In this document: in pieces, positions 6,963 through 14,255 of the stretch
Layout: each line of letters starts with the position of its first letter
Numbering within the stretch: position 1 is the stretch's first letter
Source of the DNA: an uncultured Gemmiger sp.
Lineage (GTDB): Bacteria > Bacillota > Clostridia > Oscillospirales > Ruminococcaceae
DNA length: 58,800 bases
Reading direction: 5' to 3'
NCBI GenBank assembly: GCA_944386225.1
Contig: CALXAH010000021.1
Location: 1 to 58,800 of the forward strand
Program-made: the position numbers and the translations under genes
Notes under the pieces: generated by a model
Seen by the model: only the letters and a program-made list of their open reading frames with translations
Database searches by the model: none
Told to the model about the DNA's origin: nothing

Positions 6963-8357
6963 ATGTATGACGTTGTGATCGTTGGCGCCGGCCCTGCCGG
7001 CATCTTTACCGCGCTGGAACTGCTGCGCAAGGGCAGCCATCACAAGATCCTGCTGCTGGAGAAGGGGCGGCCGGTAGAGAAGCGCCATTGCCCCAAGGCG
7101 GAGACCGGCCGCTGCATGAACTGCAAGCCCTACTGCCACATCACCACCGGGTTTTCGGGCGCGGGCGCGTTTTCGGACGGTAAGCTGAGCCTGAACCACG
7201 AGGTGGGCGGGGATCTGCCCAGCCTGATCGGGGAGTTCTACGCCCAGGAGCTGATCGATTATACCGACGGCATTTATCTGGAGTTCGGCGCGGACGAGCA
7301 TGTGGAAGGCGTGAACCACGGCGAGGAGATCAAGGCCATCCGCAAGCGGGCGATCCAGGCGGGCCTGAAGCTGGTGGACTGCCCGGTGCGGCATCTGGGC
7401 ACCGAAAAGGCCCAGCAGCTGTACTACGATCTGCAGCAGTATCTGCTGGAGCACGGGGTGGAGATCCGGTTCGGCGTGGAGTGCCGCAATCTGGTGCTGA
7501 AGGACGGCGCCTGCACCGGCGTGATCGTGGCCGAGGGCGGCAAGGAGACCGAGATCAGCGGCAACACGGTGGTGGTGGCCACCGGCCGCCGCGGCGCGGA
7601 CTGGCTGGAGAACCTGTGCGCGGAGCATCACATCGACCACAAGCCCGGCACCGTGGACATCGGCGTGCGGGTGGAGTGCCGCAACGAGGTGATGGAGCAG
7701 GTGAACAAGGTGCTCTATGAGAGCAAGCTGATCGGCTATCCGCGGCCGTTCAAGAATAAGGTGCGTACCTTCTGCCAGAATCCCGGCGGGTTTGTGAGCC
7801 AGGAGAACTACGACAACGACCTGGCGGTGGTAAACGGCCACAGCTACAAGGAAAAGAAGAGTGACAACACCAACGTGGCGATCCTGTGCAGCCATAACTT
7901 TACCGAGCCGTTCAACCAGCCCATCGCCTACGCCCAGAAGATCGGCGAGGTGACCAACATGCTGGGCGCGGGGCATATCCTGGTGCAGCGGTTCGGCGAT
8001 ATTCTGGACGGCAAGCGCACCTGGCAGAAGGAGCTGGCGTTCAGCAACCTGCGGCCCACCCTGAAGGACGCGGTGGCCGGTGACATCACCGCCGCCATGC
8101 CCTACCGGGCCATGACCAACATCATCGGGTTTATCCAGATGGTGGATCAGGTGGTGCCGGGTTTTGCCAGCACCGAGACCCTGCTGTACAGCCCGGAACT
8201 GAAGTTCTATTCCAACCGGGTGAACATGGACGAGGAACTGCGTACCAGCATCCGGAACCTGTACTGCCTGGGCGATTCTTCCGGCTGGACCCGTGGCCTG
8301 ATGATGGCCAGCGTCATGGGCGTGCTCATGGCCCGCAAGATCATGGGCGTGCGGTAA
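6963..8357 (+). CDS. FAD-dependent oxidoreductase, COG2509 family
   Basis: The start ATG at 6963 has AGGAGG at a good distance; the ATG at 6954 directly abuts that site and is less likely. The 464-residue protein opens with a dinucleotide-binding fold, GAGPAG at residues 8-13. At about 40-75 it carries the family cysteine cluster (HCPKAETGRCMNCKPYC) followed by GAGAFSDGKL. The C-terminus has GDSSGWTRGLMMASVMG, the FAD-binding end motif. Members are uncharacterised dehydrogenases conserved in Firmicutes; substrate and partner are unknown. Expression probably depends on the leader hairpin. The repeat element L2 starts directly after the stop. Confidence 0.88.
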   Translation: MYDVVIVGAGPAGIFTALELLRKGSHHKILLLEKGRPVEKRHCPKAETGRCMNCKPYCHITTGFSGAGAFSDGKLSLNHEVGGDLPSLIGEFYAQELIDYTDGIYLEFGADEHVEGVNHGEEIKAIRKRAIQAGLKLVDCPVRHLGTEKAQQLYYDLQQYLLEHGVEIRFGVECRNLVLKDGACTGVIVAEGGKETEISGNTVVVATGRRGADWLENLCAEHHIDHKPGTVDIGVRVECRNEVMEQVNKVLYESKLIGYPRPFKNKVRTFCQNPGGFVSQENYDNDLAVVNGHSYKEKKSDNTNVAILCSHNFTEPFNQPIAYAQKIGEVTNMLGAGHILVQRFGDILDGKRTWQKELAFSNLRPTLKDAVAGDITAAMPYRAMTNIIGFIQMVDQVVPGFASTETLLYSPELKFYSNRVNMDEELRTSIRNLYCLGDSSGWTRGLMMASVMGVLMARKIMGVR

Positions 8358-8358
8358 T

Positions 8359-8566
8359 TGGCGAATATGGGGGGATAGAACCTATCCCCCCATACCCCCC
8401 AGAAATCATGACCAAATATCTTTGGCCCTGGGGATTTTATACAAAGCAAGGCCCGCGCGGACATTTTTGGTCTGCGCGGGCCTTATCCGTTTTCTTTTCC
8501 CCAGGGCCGGAGTATTCCGGCCCGATTTCCGGGGTCTGGGGGGACGTTGTCCCCCCAGATTGGCCC
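8359..8566. repeat. modular palindromic repeat, copy L2 (complete)
   Basis: Order: m1 (ATGGGGGGATAG with its complement, 8367-8378 and 8382-8393), degenerate m2 (8412-8425), central hairpin with 15-bp arms (8448-8462 and 8470-8484), m2 inverted (8504-8523) and m1 inverted (8535-8559). The outer modules are mutual inverses, so the unit is a nested palindrome of about 200 bp. It begins two bases after the stop codon of the FAD-protein gene, and the central hairpin can act as a terminator. Confidence 0.85.
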
Positions 8567-8575
8567 TTTCTCCGT

Positions 8576-8604
8576 TTGCACCGCCGCAAAAAACGTGTTA
8601 TACT
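8576..8604 (+). promoter_or_regulatory. sigma-A promoter of the GNAT gene
   Basis: TTGCAC (8576-8581), 17 bases, TATACT (8599-8604), about 90 bases before the ATG at 8694. Confidence 0.65.
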
Positions 8605-8693
8605 GATGCGTGTTTGAACAAACGAACAAGGCGGGGCGCCGGGCCTTTGGCCTGTGCGGGAGATGAGCCCCGCGGGAGGAGAGAGGACATCAC

Positions 8694-9176
8694 ATGACCA
8701 TTCGCAACGCAACCGCCGCCGACGCGGCGGCGCTGGCCGCCGTGGAAGCGGCCTGTTTCCCGGCCGCGGAGGCGGCCACCGAACCGCAGATCGCCGCCCG
8801 GCTGGCGGTATTCCCGGACAAGTTCTTCCTTGCGGAGGAAGAAGGCCGGGTGATCGGCTTTATCGACGGTGCGGTAATCGACCGTCCCACCCTGACCGAC
8901 GCGATGTTTGAAGATCCGTCGCTGCATCGGCCGCTGGGGGCCTGGCAGGCGGTGTACGGTCTGAACACCCTGCCCGACTACCGCCGTCAGGGCGTGGCCG
9001 CCGCGCTGATGAACGCGCTGCTGGACGCCGCCCGCGCCGAGGGCCGCCGGGGCGCGGCGCTGACCTGCAAACAGGCGCTGATCCACTACTACGAAAAATT
9101 CGGGTACCGGCTGCTGGGTCTGTCCGCGTCCCAGCACGGCGGCGCGGTCTGGTACGACATGCTGCTGGAATTCTGA
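8694..9176 (+). CDS. GNAT-family N-acetyltransferase
   Basis: The 160-residue protein has the GNAT fold. Acetyl-CoA motif A reads LNTLPDYRRQGVAAALM (about 97-113) with the RRQGVA pyrophosphate loop, and YYEKFGYR near the C-terminus is motif B. The start ATG follows GGGAGGAGAGAGG. GNAT enzymes transfer acetyl from acetyl-CoA to amines; the acceptor here cannot be told, although the overall shape recalls arylalkylamine-type members. It has its own promoter and lies 28 bases upstream of aroE-aroK, so the two are probably co-transcribed. Confidence 0.9.
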   Translation: MTIRNATAADAAALAAVEAACFPAAEAATEPQIAARLAVFPDKFFLAEEEGRVIGFIDGAVIDRPTLTDAMFEDPSLHRPLGAWQAVYGLNTLPDYRRQGVAAALMNALLDAARAEGRRGAALTCKQALIHYYEKFGYRLLGLSASQHGGAVWYDMLLEF

Positions 9177-9204
9177 TCCCCGCATACCCGCAAAGGAGGA
9201 CGCC

Positions 9205-10467
9205 ATGGACTACGGACTGATCGGCAAAAAACTGGGCCACAGCTTTTCCGCCCCCATCCATGAGGAGCTGGGCGGCTACCGCTACCAGCTGCGGGAACTT
9301 CCCGACGAAACCGCGCTGGCAGAGTTTCTGCGCAAGCGGGAGTTCAAGGCCATCAACGTGACCATCCCCTACAAGCAGGCGGTGATGCCGGCCTGCGCCT
9401 ATCTGGACCCGGCGGCGAAAGCCATCGGCGCGGTGAACACCATCGTGAACCGGAACGGCGTGCTCTCCGGCTACAACACCGACTATGCCGGGGCCCGCCG
9501 CGCCATGCGCCGGGGCGGGGTGGAGCTGGCGGGCCGGGTGGTGCTGATCCTGGGCACCGGCGGCACCCGCCGCACCTTTTCCGCCATCGCCCGGGACGAG
9601 GGCGCGCGGGAGATCCTGGTGGCCGGGCGCAGCGGCGGCGACGGGGTGCTGACCTACGACGAAGCCGCCCGCCGCGCCGACGTGCAGGTGGTGCTGAACG
9701 CCAGCCCCGCCGGGATGTGGCCCCACAACGGGGAATGCCTGGTGGATCTGTCGGTCTGGCCCGCGCTGGAATCGGTATTTGACGCGGTGTACAACCCGCT
9801 CCAGACCCGGCTGCTCTGGCAGGCCGAACAGCGGGGTCTGCCCGCGGTGAACGGTCTGGCCATGCTGGTGGGGCAGGCAAAATACGCCTCGGAGCATTTC
9901 ACCGGCCGCACCATTCCGGACGAGGAGATCGACCGGGTACACCGCACCCTGCTGGGCCGTCTGGCCAACCTGGTGCTGGTGGGGATGCCCGGCTGCGGCA
10001 AGACCCGCATCGGCCGTCTGGCGGCGCAGGCGCTGGGCCGGGATTTTGTGGATATGGACGCGGAGATTGAAAAAGCCGCCGGGATGTCCATTCCGGATAT
10101 CTTTTCCCGGGAAGGGGAACAGGGGTTCCGGGACCGGGAAACCCAGGTGGCCAAATCCCTGGGCGCCCGCACCGGGCTGGTGATCGCCACCGGCGGCGGC
10201 GCGGTGCTGCGGCAGGAAAACCTGCGGGCTTTGCGCCAGAACGGCGTGATCGTCTACATGCAGCGGTCGCTGGATCAGCTGGCGGTGGGGGGCAACCGGC
10301 CCCTGAGCTCCAGCCGGGAGGCGCTGGAAAAGATGCTCACCGCCCGCGCGCCTGTCTACGAGGCGGCGGCGCATCGGGTGGTGTTCAACACCGGCGGCCC
10401 GCCCAGCCTGGCCCGCCGGGACGTGCTGGCGGCATTCCGCCAGGCACTGGACGCCGGGGTGTTATAA
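9205..10467 (+). CDS. aroEK: shikimate dehydrogenase-shikimate kinase fusion
   Basis: The 420-residue protein joins two enzymes of the shikimate pathway. Residues about 1-252 are AroE: SFSAPIHE substrate site, catalytic Lys in NVTIPYK, GAVNTIV, the Asp of GYNTDYAGA, an NADP loop GTGGTRRTF and the C-terminal GQAKYASEHF. Residues about 255-420 are AroK: P-loop GMPGCGKT, DMDAEIE, GFRDRE, ATGGGAVL and the LID Arg in NRPLSS. All key residues of both halves are present, so it should reduce 3-dehydroshikimate and phosphorylate the product. The start ATG follows AAAGGAGGACGCC. A strong terminator follows. Confidence 0.93.
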   Translation: MDYGLIGKKLGHSFSAPIHEELGGYRYQLRELPDETALAEFLRKREFKAINVTIPYKQAVMPACAYLDPAAKAIGAVNTIVNRNGVLSGYNTDYAGARRAMRRGGVELAGRVVLILGTGGTRRTFSAIARDEGAREILVAGRSGGDGVLTYDEAARRADVQVVLNASPAGMWPHNGECLVDLSVWPALESVFDAVYNPLQTRLLWQAEQRGLPAVNGLAMLVGQAKYASEHFTGRTIPDEEIDRVHRTLLGRLANLVLVGMPGCGKTRIGRLAAQALGRDFVDMDAEIEKAAGMSIPDIFSREGEQGFRDRETQVAKSLGARTGLVIATGGGAVLRQENLRALRQNGVIVYMQRSLDQLAVGGNRPLSSSREALEKMLTARAPVYEAAAHRVVFNTGGPPSLARRDVLAAFRQALDAGVL

Positions 10468-10477
10468 CGAAACGGAA

Positions 10478-10527
10478 CAAGGCCCGCGTGGGGACGGATA
10501 CCGTCCCTGCGCGGGCCTTGCTTTTTT
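10478..10527. terminator. intrinsic terminator between convergent genes
   Basis: CAAGGCCCGCG and GGGACGG pair with CCGTCCC and GCGCGGGCCTTG around ATA, followed by TTTTTT. The arm sequence AAGGCCCGCG is the same as in the central hairpin of repeats L2 and L7. Confidence 0.9.
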
Positions 10528-10528
10528 G

Positions 10529-11374
10529 TTATTCCTGAGGATCGGCCACCTTGGGGGCCCGTTTGCCGCCCCGCAGGTAGGTGCACTCGCTGCGCTTGTA
10601 CCATTTGGGGGCCAGGCTGCTGCCCTCGGCCCGGACCTTGAGCATACCGGAAACCGGGTTGGCTTCCAGCACCACGCCCTCGCCGTCCGGGGTGCGGACG
10701 ATGCTGCCGTTCATGGGGGTGATGCTGTTCAGGTACTCGTAGCTTTTCTGCTCATAGGCCAGGCAGCACATCAGACGGCCGCAGCTGCCGCTGATCTTGG
10801 TGGGATTCAGGCTCAGGCCCTGTTCCTTGGCCATCTTGATGCTGACCGGCTGGAAGTCCCGCAGAAAACGGCTGCAGCAGAAGGGCTGGCCGCAGATGCC
10901 GATACCACCCAGCATCTTGCTCTCGTCCCGCACGCCGATCTGGCGCAGCTCGATCCGGGTATGGAACACCCCCGCCAGATCCTTGACCAGATCCCGGAAA
11001 TCCACCCGCCCGTCGGCGGTGAAGTAGAACAGGATCTTGCTGCGGTCCAGGTTGTATTCCGCGTCCACCAGCTTCATTTCCAGGCCGTGCCTGGCAATGC
11101 GTTCCTGGCAGATGGTGAAGGCTTTTTTCTCGTCCGCCCGGTTCTGTTTCATGGCCCGCACGTCCAGGCTGTCCGCCGCGCGCAGCACCTTTTTCAGTTC
11201 CCGGGGGATCTGGCTGTCCGGCAGTTCCGCCGGGCCCGGCACCACTTCGCCGCATTCCGCGCCGCGGGCCGTTTCCACGATCACATAGTCGCCCGGTTTG
11301 CAGTCCAGGTCTACCGGGTCAAAATAGTAGGCTTTTCCGGCCGGTTTGAACCGTACCGATACGATCTTCTTCAT
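10529..11374 (-). CDS. ricT: RicT (YaaT), PSP1-domain protein
   Basis: The start ATG at 11374 is preceded by AAGGAATAGT. The 281-residue protein has the PSP1 C-terminal domain. It carries the cysteine clusters of RicT, CGQPFCC and CGRLMCCLAYE, near the middle of the chain, with GECGEVV near the N-terminus. In Bacillus, RicT with RicA and RicF forms an Fe-S-containing complex that assists RNase Y in mRNA processing. The neighbours holB and darA reproduce the Bacillus yaaQ-holB-yaaT order. Repeat L3 separates it from holB. Confidence 0.92.
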   Translation of the reverse strand: MKKIVSVRFKPAGKAYYFDPVDLDCKPGDYVIVETARGAECGEVVPGPAELPDSQIPRELKKVLRAADSLDVRAMKQNRADEKKAFTICQERIARHGLEMKLVDAEYNLDRSKILFYFTADGRVDFRDLVKDLAGVFHTRIELRQIGVRDESKMLGGIGICGQPFCCSRFLRDFQPVSIKMAKEQGLSLNPTKISGSCGRLMCCLAYEQKSYEYLNSITPMNGSIVRTPDGEGVVLEANPVSGMLKVRAEGSSLAPKWYKRSECTYLRGGKRAPKVADPQE

Positions 11375-11474
11375 ACTATTCCTTTTTCTCTGCCGCAAGC
11401 ATTGGGTGTCACGTCCCGGCCCGCGCGGCAGTGGGTTGGGCCGGGGTTTGATAAGGTTAGAATGCTATTATATA

Positions 11475-11573
11475 GCCAATATGGGGGTCAAAGACCCCCA
11501 TGCCCCCCTTTGTCGGGCCGAATACTCGGCCCTTGGGGGAAATCATATTTAGCCTTTTGCATACGCAAAAGGC
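11475..11573. repeat. modular palindromic repeat, copy L3 (left half)
   Basis: m1 (ATGGGGGTC, 11481-11489, with 11493-11501), m2 (GGGCCGAATACTCGGCCC, 11515-11532) and a central hairpin GCCTTTTGC-ATAC-GCAAAAGGC (11552-11573). The right m2 and m1 modules are absent. It lies between holB and ricT, both on the minus strand. Confidence 0.75.
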
Positions 11574-11608
11574 CACACGTATAATACGCTTTGTATAATT
11601 AGTAAAAA

Positions 11609-12520
11609 TTATACGCGACACAGGCGCAGGGCCAGGGCGGTGAGGGTCAGGCGGGGGTTGGCGTTGGATTCCAGGGCGGTGAGGGCGCGGCCTGCCTGCC
11701 GGGCCGCGTGGGCCGCCCGGGCGGGGGGCAGGGGATCTTCCGGGGCGGGATCCCGCATCCAGGCGCTGCACAGGCTGCGCAGCAGCTCGATCAGCCGGGC
11801 GGCCCGGGATTTATCCTTTTCCACCCCTGCCAGCACCCGCATACAGCCGTACCGGTCCCGGGCGGCGGCCGCCGCGGCCAGGTCCCGGGCTTCCCGCAGC
11901 AGGGCCTCCCCGTCGGGGCTTTGCAGCAGCGCCAGCGCCGCGCCCGCCCGGCCGCCGAACGCCCGGGCCAGATCCCGGGCATGGGGCTCGTCGCAGGCGG
12001 GATGCTGCGCCCGCAGCAGGGCGGCGCAGTCCGCCTGGGGCAGGGGAGCCACCGTGTACAGGCGGCACCGGCTGCGGATGGTGGGCAACACGGAACCCGC
12101 CCCGGGCGCCGTCAGGATAAACAGCACCCCGGGCGGGGGTTCCTCCAGGATCTTCAGCAGCGCGTTGGCGCTGGCCGGGTTCATTTTATGGGCGCCGTAA
12201 ACGATCTGCACCCGCCCGGCGGCGGACAGGCTGGTTTCATACAGCGCGGCACGGGCGGCGCGGATCTGCTCCACCTTGATGATGCCGCCGCTGCCCGAAC
12301 CCCGCAGCCCGGCGCATTCCGGGCTTTCGCCCCGCAGCACCGCTTCGGCGGCGGGGCCGCCGTCCGGATACAGGTAATCGGCCGCCAGGCACCGGGCGGC
12401 AAAGCCGGTGCCGCAGCCCGCTTCGCCGCACAGCAGTACGCTGTGGCCCAGCCGGCCGGCGGCCAGCGCCTCGGCCAGGGCCTGGCGGGTGAGCTCATTG
12501 CCGGCCAGACGGGCCAGCAT
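11609..12520 (-). CDS. holB: DNA polymerase III delta-prime subunit
   Basis: The product is 303 residues from the ATG at 12520; a GTG three bases earlier is also possible. It is an AAA+ clamp-loader subunit with a degenerate P-loop GEAGCGTG, a Walker B-region followed by the helix KMNPASANALLKILEEP, and the SRC-type motif PTIRSRCRLY. It helps load DnaN on primed DNA. The usual zinc-module cysteine pattern between P-loop and Walker B is not complete. The start overlaps the darA stop, so the two are translationally coupled. Confidence 0.88.
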   Translation of the reverse strand: MLARLAGNELTRQALAEALAAGRLGHSVLLCGEAGCGTGFAARCLAADYLYPDGGPAAEAVLRGESPECAGLRGSGSGGIIKVEQIRAARAALYETSLSAAGRVQIVYGAHKMNPASANALLKILEEPPPGVLFILTAPGAGSVLPTIRSRCRLYTVAPLPQADCAALLRAQHPACDEPHARDLARAFGGRAGAALALLQSPDGEALLREARDLAAAAAARDRYGCMRVLAGVEKDKSRAARLIELLRSLCSAWMRDPAPEDPLPPARAAHAARQAGRALTALESNANPRLTLTALALRLCRV

Positions 12521-12843
12521 CACAGTTTTTCAAACCGCTCCACGTTGGTGACAAAGACGGTGGCGCCGCCCACGGTGACCTCCAGCGGGTAGGCGGTGGC
12601 CACGCCCAGGCCGTAGCTGGCGGTGCTGGGCACTACCTCGGTGCGCTGCTTGCAGCAGCGGGCGATCACGGCGATGCAGCTGTCCACCTTTTCGTCATCG
12701 GTGCCGATGAGCAGGGTCATGTTGCCGGCCATCAGGAAGCCGCCGGTGGTGGACAGGCGGGTAACACTGAACCCGGCTTTGATAAGCTCGGTACACACGG
12801 CGCGGGAATCCTCTTTGTTGACGATAGCGGTGATCATTTTCAT
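12520..12843 (-). CDS. darA: cyclic-di-AMP receptor DarA/PstA-like
   Basis: The start ATG at 12843 follows GGGAGG. The 107-residue protein matches the DUF970 PII-like family: MKMITAIVNKEDSRAVCTEL at the N-terminus, the loop RLSTTGGFLMAGNMTLLIGT and the GGATVFV end. In Bacillus, Staphylococcus and Listeria these trimers bind c-di-AMP. The downstream target is not settled. It overlaps holB, the same neighbour as in Bacillus yaaQ. Confidence 0.9.
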   Translation of the reverse strand: MKMITAIVNKEDSRAVCTELIKAGFSVTRLSTTGGFLMAGNMTLLIGTDDEKVDSCIAVIARCCKQRTEVVPSTASYGLGVATAYPLEVTVGGATVFVTNVERFEKL

Positions 12844-12932
12844 AACGGCAAACCTCCCTGTACCGCCCGCTTGCGGGCGGTGGATAAACACGCCGGGCAT
12901 TGCCCTGCGCTTTTTTCTATTGTATCACACTG

Positions 12933-13595
12933 TCAGCGATTCTTCCACTGGTTTTGCCAATCCCGGCGGCGTTTGTAGTTGCGGTAGCTGTTGATGCCGT
13001 CGTGCCACAGATCCTGGCCGAAGAACAGCAAAAAACCGCTGAGCGCCAGCACCAGGCTGAGCTTGTTCAGCAGGCCGGGCATGGTGAGGATCTGCAGCAG
13101 GTACAGCGCGCCGGAGAACAGCCCGATCCACTTGACCTTGACGGGGATGACGAAGAACAGCAGCAGCTGCTGGTCCGGATACAGGCAGGCGAAGGCGAAG
13201 AACAGGGAATAGTAGATGCCCATGTTGTCCGACCAGCCGGTGAGCAGGCAGGCCAGCCAGGCGCCCACGATGCCCGCCGCCACATAGACGGTGAACCGGA
13301 AATTGCCCCAGGCACGTTCCAGCGCCATGCCGATCCAGTATTCGCAGTACAGATATAAAAGGAAGAACAGCGGGTTGGACGCGCCCGACGGCATGAACAC
13401 AAAGGTGATCAGGCGCCAGACCTGCCCGTGCAGCACGCCGCTGCGGGTCAGGGCGAGCTGGTGCAGCAGGCTGCTCATGCCCAGGTTGGCGGCCACGTAC
13501 AGCAGCAGCTGCCCCGCGATCAGGATCATCATCAGGTTGGGAATACCGCCGCGGCGGCCGTATTTGTATTCGAGTTTCTGCAGCCAGGATCGCAT
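12933..13595 (-). CDS. rhomboid-like membrane protein without a catalytic serine motif
   Basis: The 220-residue protein from the ATG at 13595 (AGAGAGG upstream) has six hydrophobic segments. It has the layout of rhomboids: a TM1-loop with WRLITFVFMP, a helix ending WIGMALERAWG, then YVAAGIVGAW, and a LLLFFVIPVKVKW segment like the rhomboid LFFIPVPAK motif. The GxSG motif and the catalytic His are not present at the expected places, so it is probably a rhomboid pseudoprotease. An internal hydrophilic N-terminus (KLEYKYGRRG) is conserved-looking. It may be in one transcript with darA, holB and ricT. Confidence 0.75.
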   Translation of the reverse strand: MRSWLQKLEYKYGRRGGIPNLMMILIAGQLLLYVAANLGMSSLLHQLALTRSGVLHGQVWRLITFVFMPSGASNPLFFLLYLYCEYWIGMALERAWGNFRFTVYVAAGIVGAWLACLLTGWSDNMGIYYSLFFAFACLYPDQQLLLFFVIPVKVKWIGLFSGALYLLQILTMPGLLNKLSLVLALSGFLLFFGQDLWHDGINSYRNYKRRRDWQNQWKNR

Positions 13596-13753
13596 AAGCC
13601 GGAGGCCTCTCTTTCTGTTACTAAACGGTGGTTTGTAAAATTGTTGCCCGCGCGTTTTGGCCGCAATCGGCGCGCCGGCATGGGGATATTGTACCATTTT
13701 CCCCAGTCGCATTCAACAAAAAGTTATCGACCGGCAGTTTTCGTGGAATCTCG

Positions 13754-13899
13754 TGTGGAAAACCCCACCCCAAAATATAGGGTTCTCAACACTTTCCACC
13801 GAGTTTTCCACCGAAATCCGGGTTTTGGGGAATATACAACCTGTAATCGTGGAAAAATCGGCATAATTTTCAACGGTCTGTTGAAAACGCTGTGGAAAA
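13754..13899. promoter_or_regulatory. cluster of DnaA-box-like 9-mers
   Basis: TGTGGAAAA at 13754-13762 and 13891-13899, TTTTCCACC at 13804-13812, CGTGGAAAA at 13848-13856 and a TTTCCACC at 13793-13800 sit in a gap with no gene. An inverted TTTTCAAC pair (13867-13874 and 13880-13887) lies between them, a word also found in oriC. Function as a DnaA titration or regulatory cluster is inferred. Confidence 0.55.
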
Positions 13900-13957
13900 C
13901 CCGGACATGGAAATTTGCATCCTTTTTGTGAATAAAGTGTGACGGGAAAGAACGGCT

Positions 13958-14248
13958 GATCTGGGGGGACAACGTCCCCCCAGACCCCTGAGATCATGGC
14001 CGAATATCTTCGGCCATTGGGAAATAATACCAAACAAGGCCCACGTGAACTTTTTTGCTTCACGCAGGCCTTGTTTTCTATACTATCCCTGGGGCCAGAG
14101 TATTCTGGCCCCAGGGGTCTGGGGGCCCGGGTCCGCGAAGCGGCTGGATCTCCGGTGGAGATCCAGACCGGCAGGGCGGTCGGCACAGCCGAGCGGGCGC
14201 ATCGTTGTTGCGCCCGCAGCCCTTGGTTCTATCCCCCCATATTGGCCC
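13958..14248. repeat. modular palindromic repeat, copy L4 with m4 insertion
   Basis: m1 (13960-13984), m2 (13996-14017), central hairpin AAGGCC...GGCCTT (14036-14072) and inverted m2 (GGGGCCAGAG with its complement, 14091-14112). The inverted m1 is split: TCTGGGGG (14118-14125) and CCCCCCATATTGGCCC (14233-14248) flank a module m4. That module holds GCGAAGCGGC, a hairpin TGGATCTCC/GGAGATCCA and a hairpin GCGGGCGCA/TGCGCCCGC. The element ends just before the stop codon of the amidase gene. Confidence 0.82.
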
Positions 14249-14255
14249 ATAGCCC

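Noticed and set aside
11579-11615. AT-rich TATAAT-like words as a promoter after repeat L3
   Set aside because: They lie in and around the holB stop codon, form a weak inverted repeat, and have no suitable -35 box.
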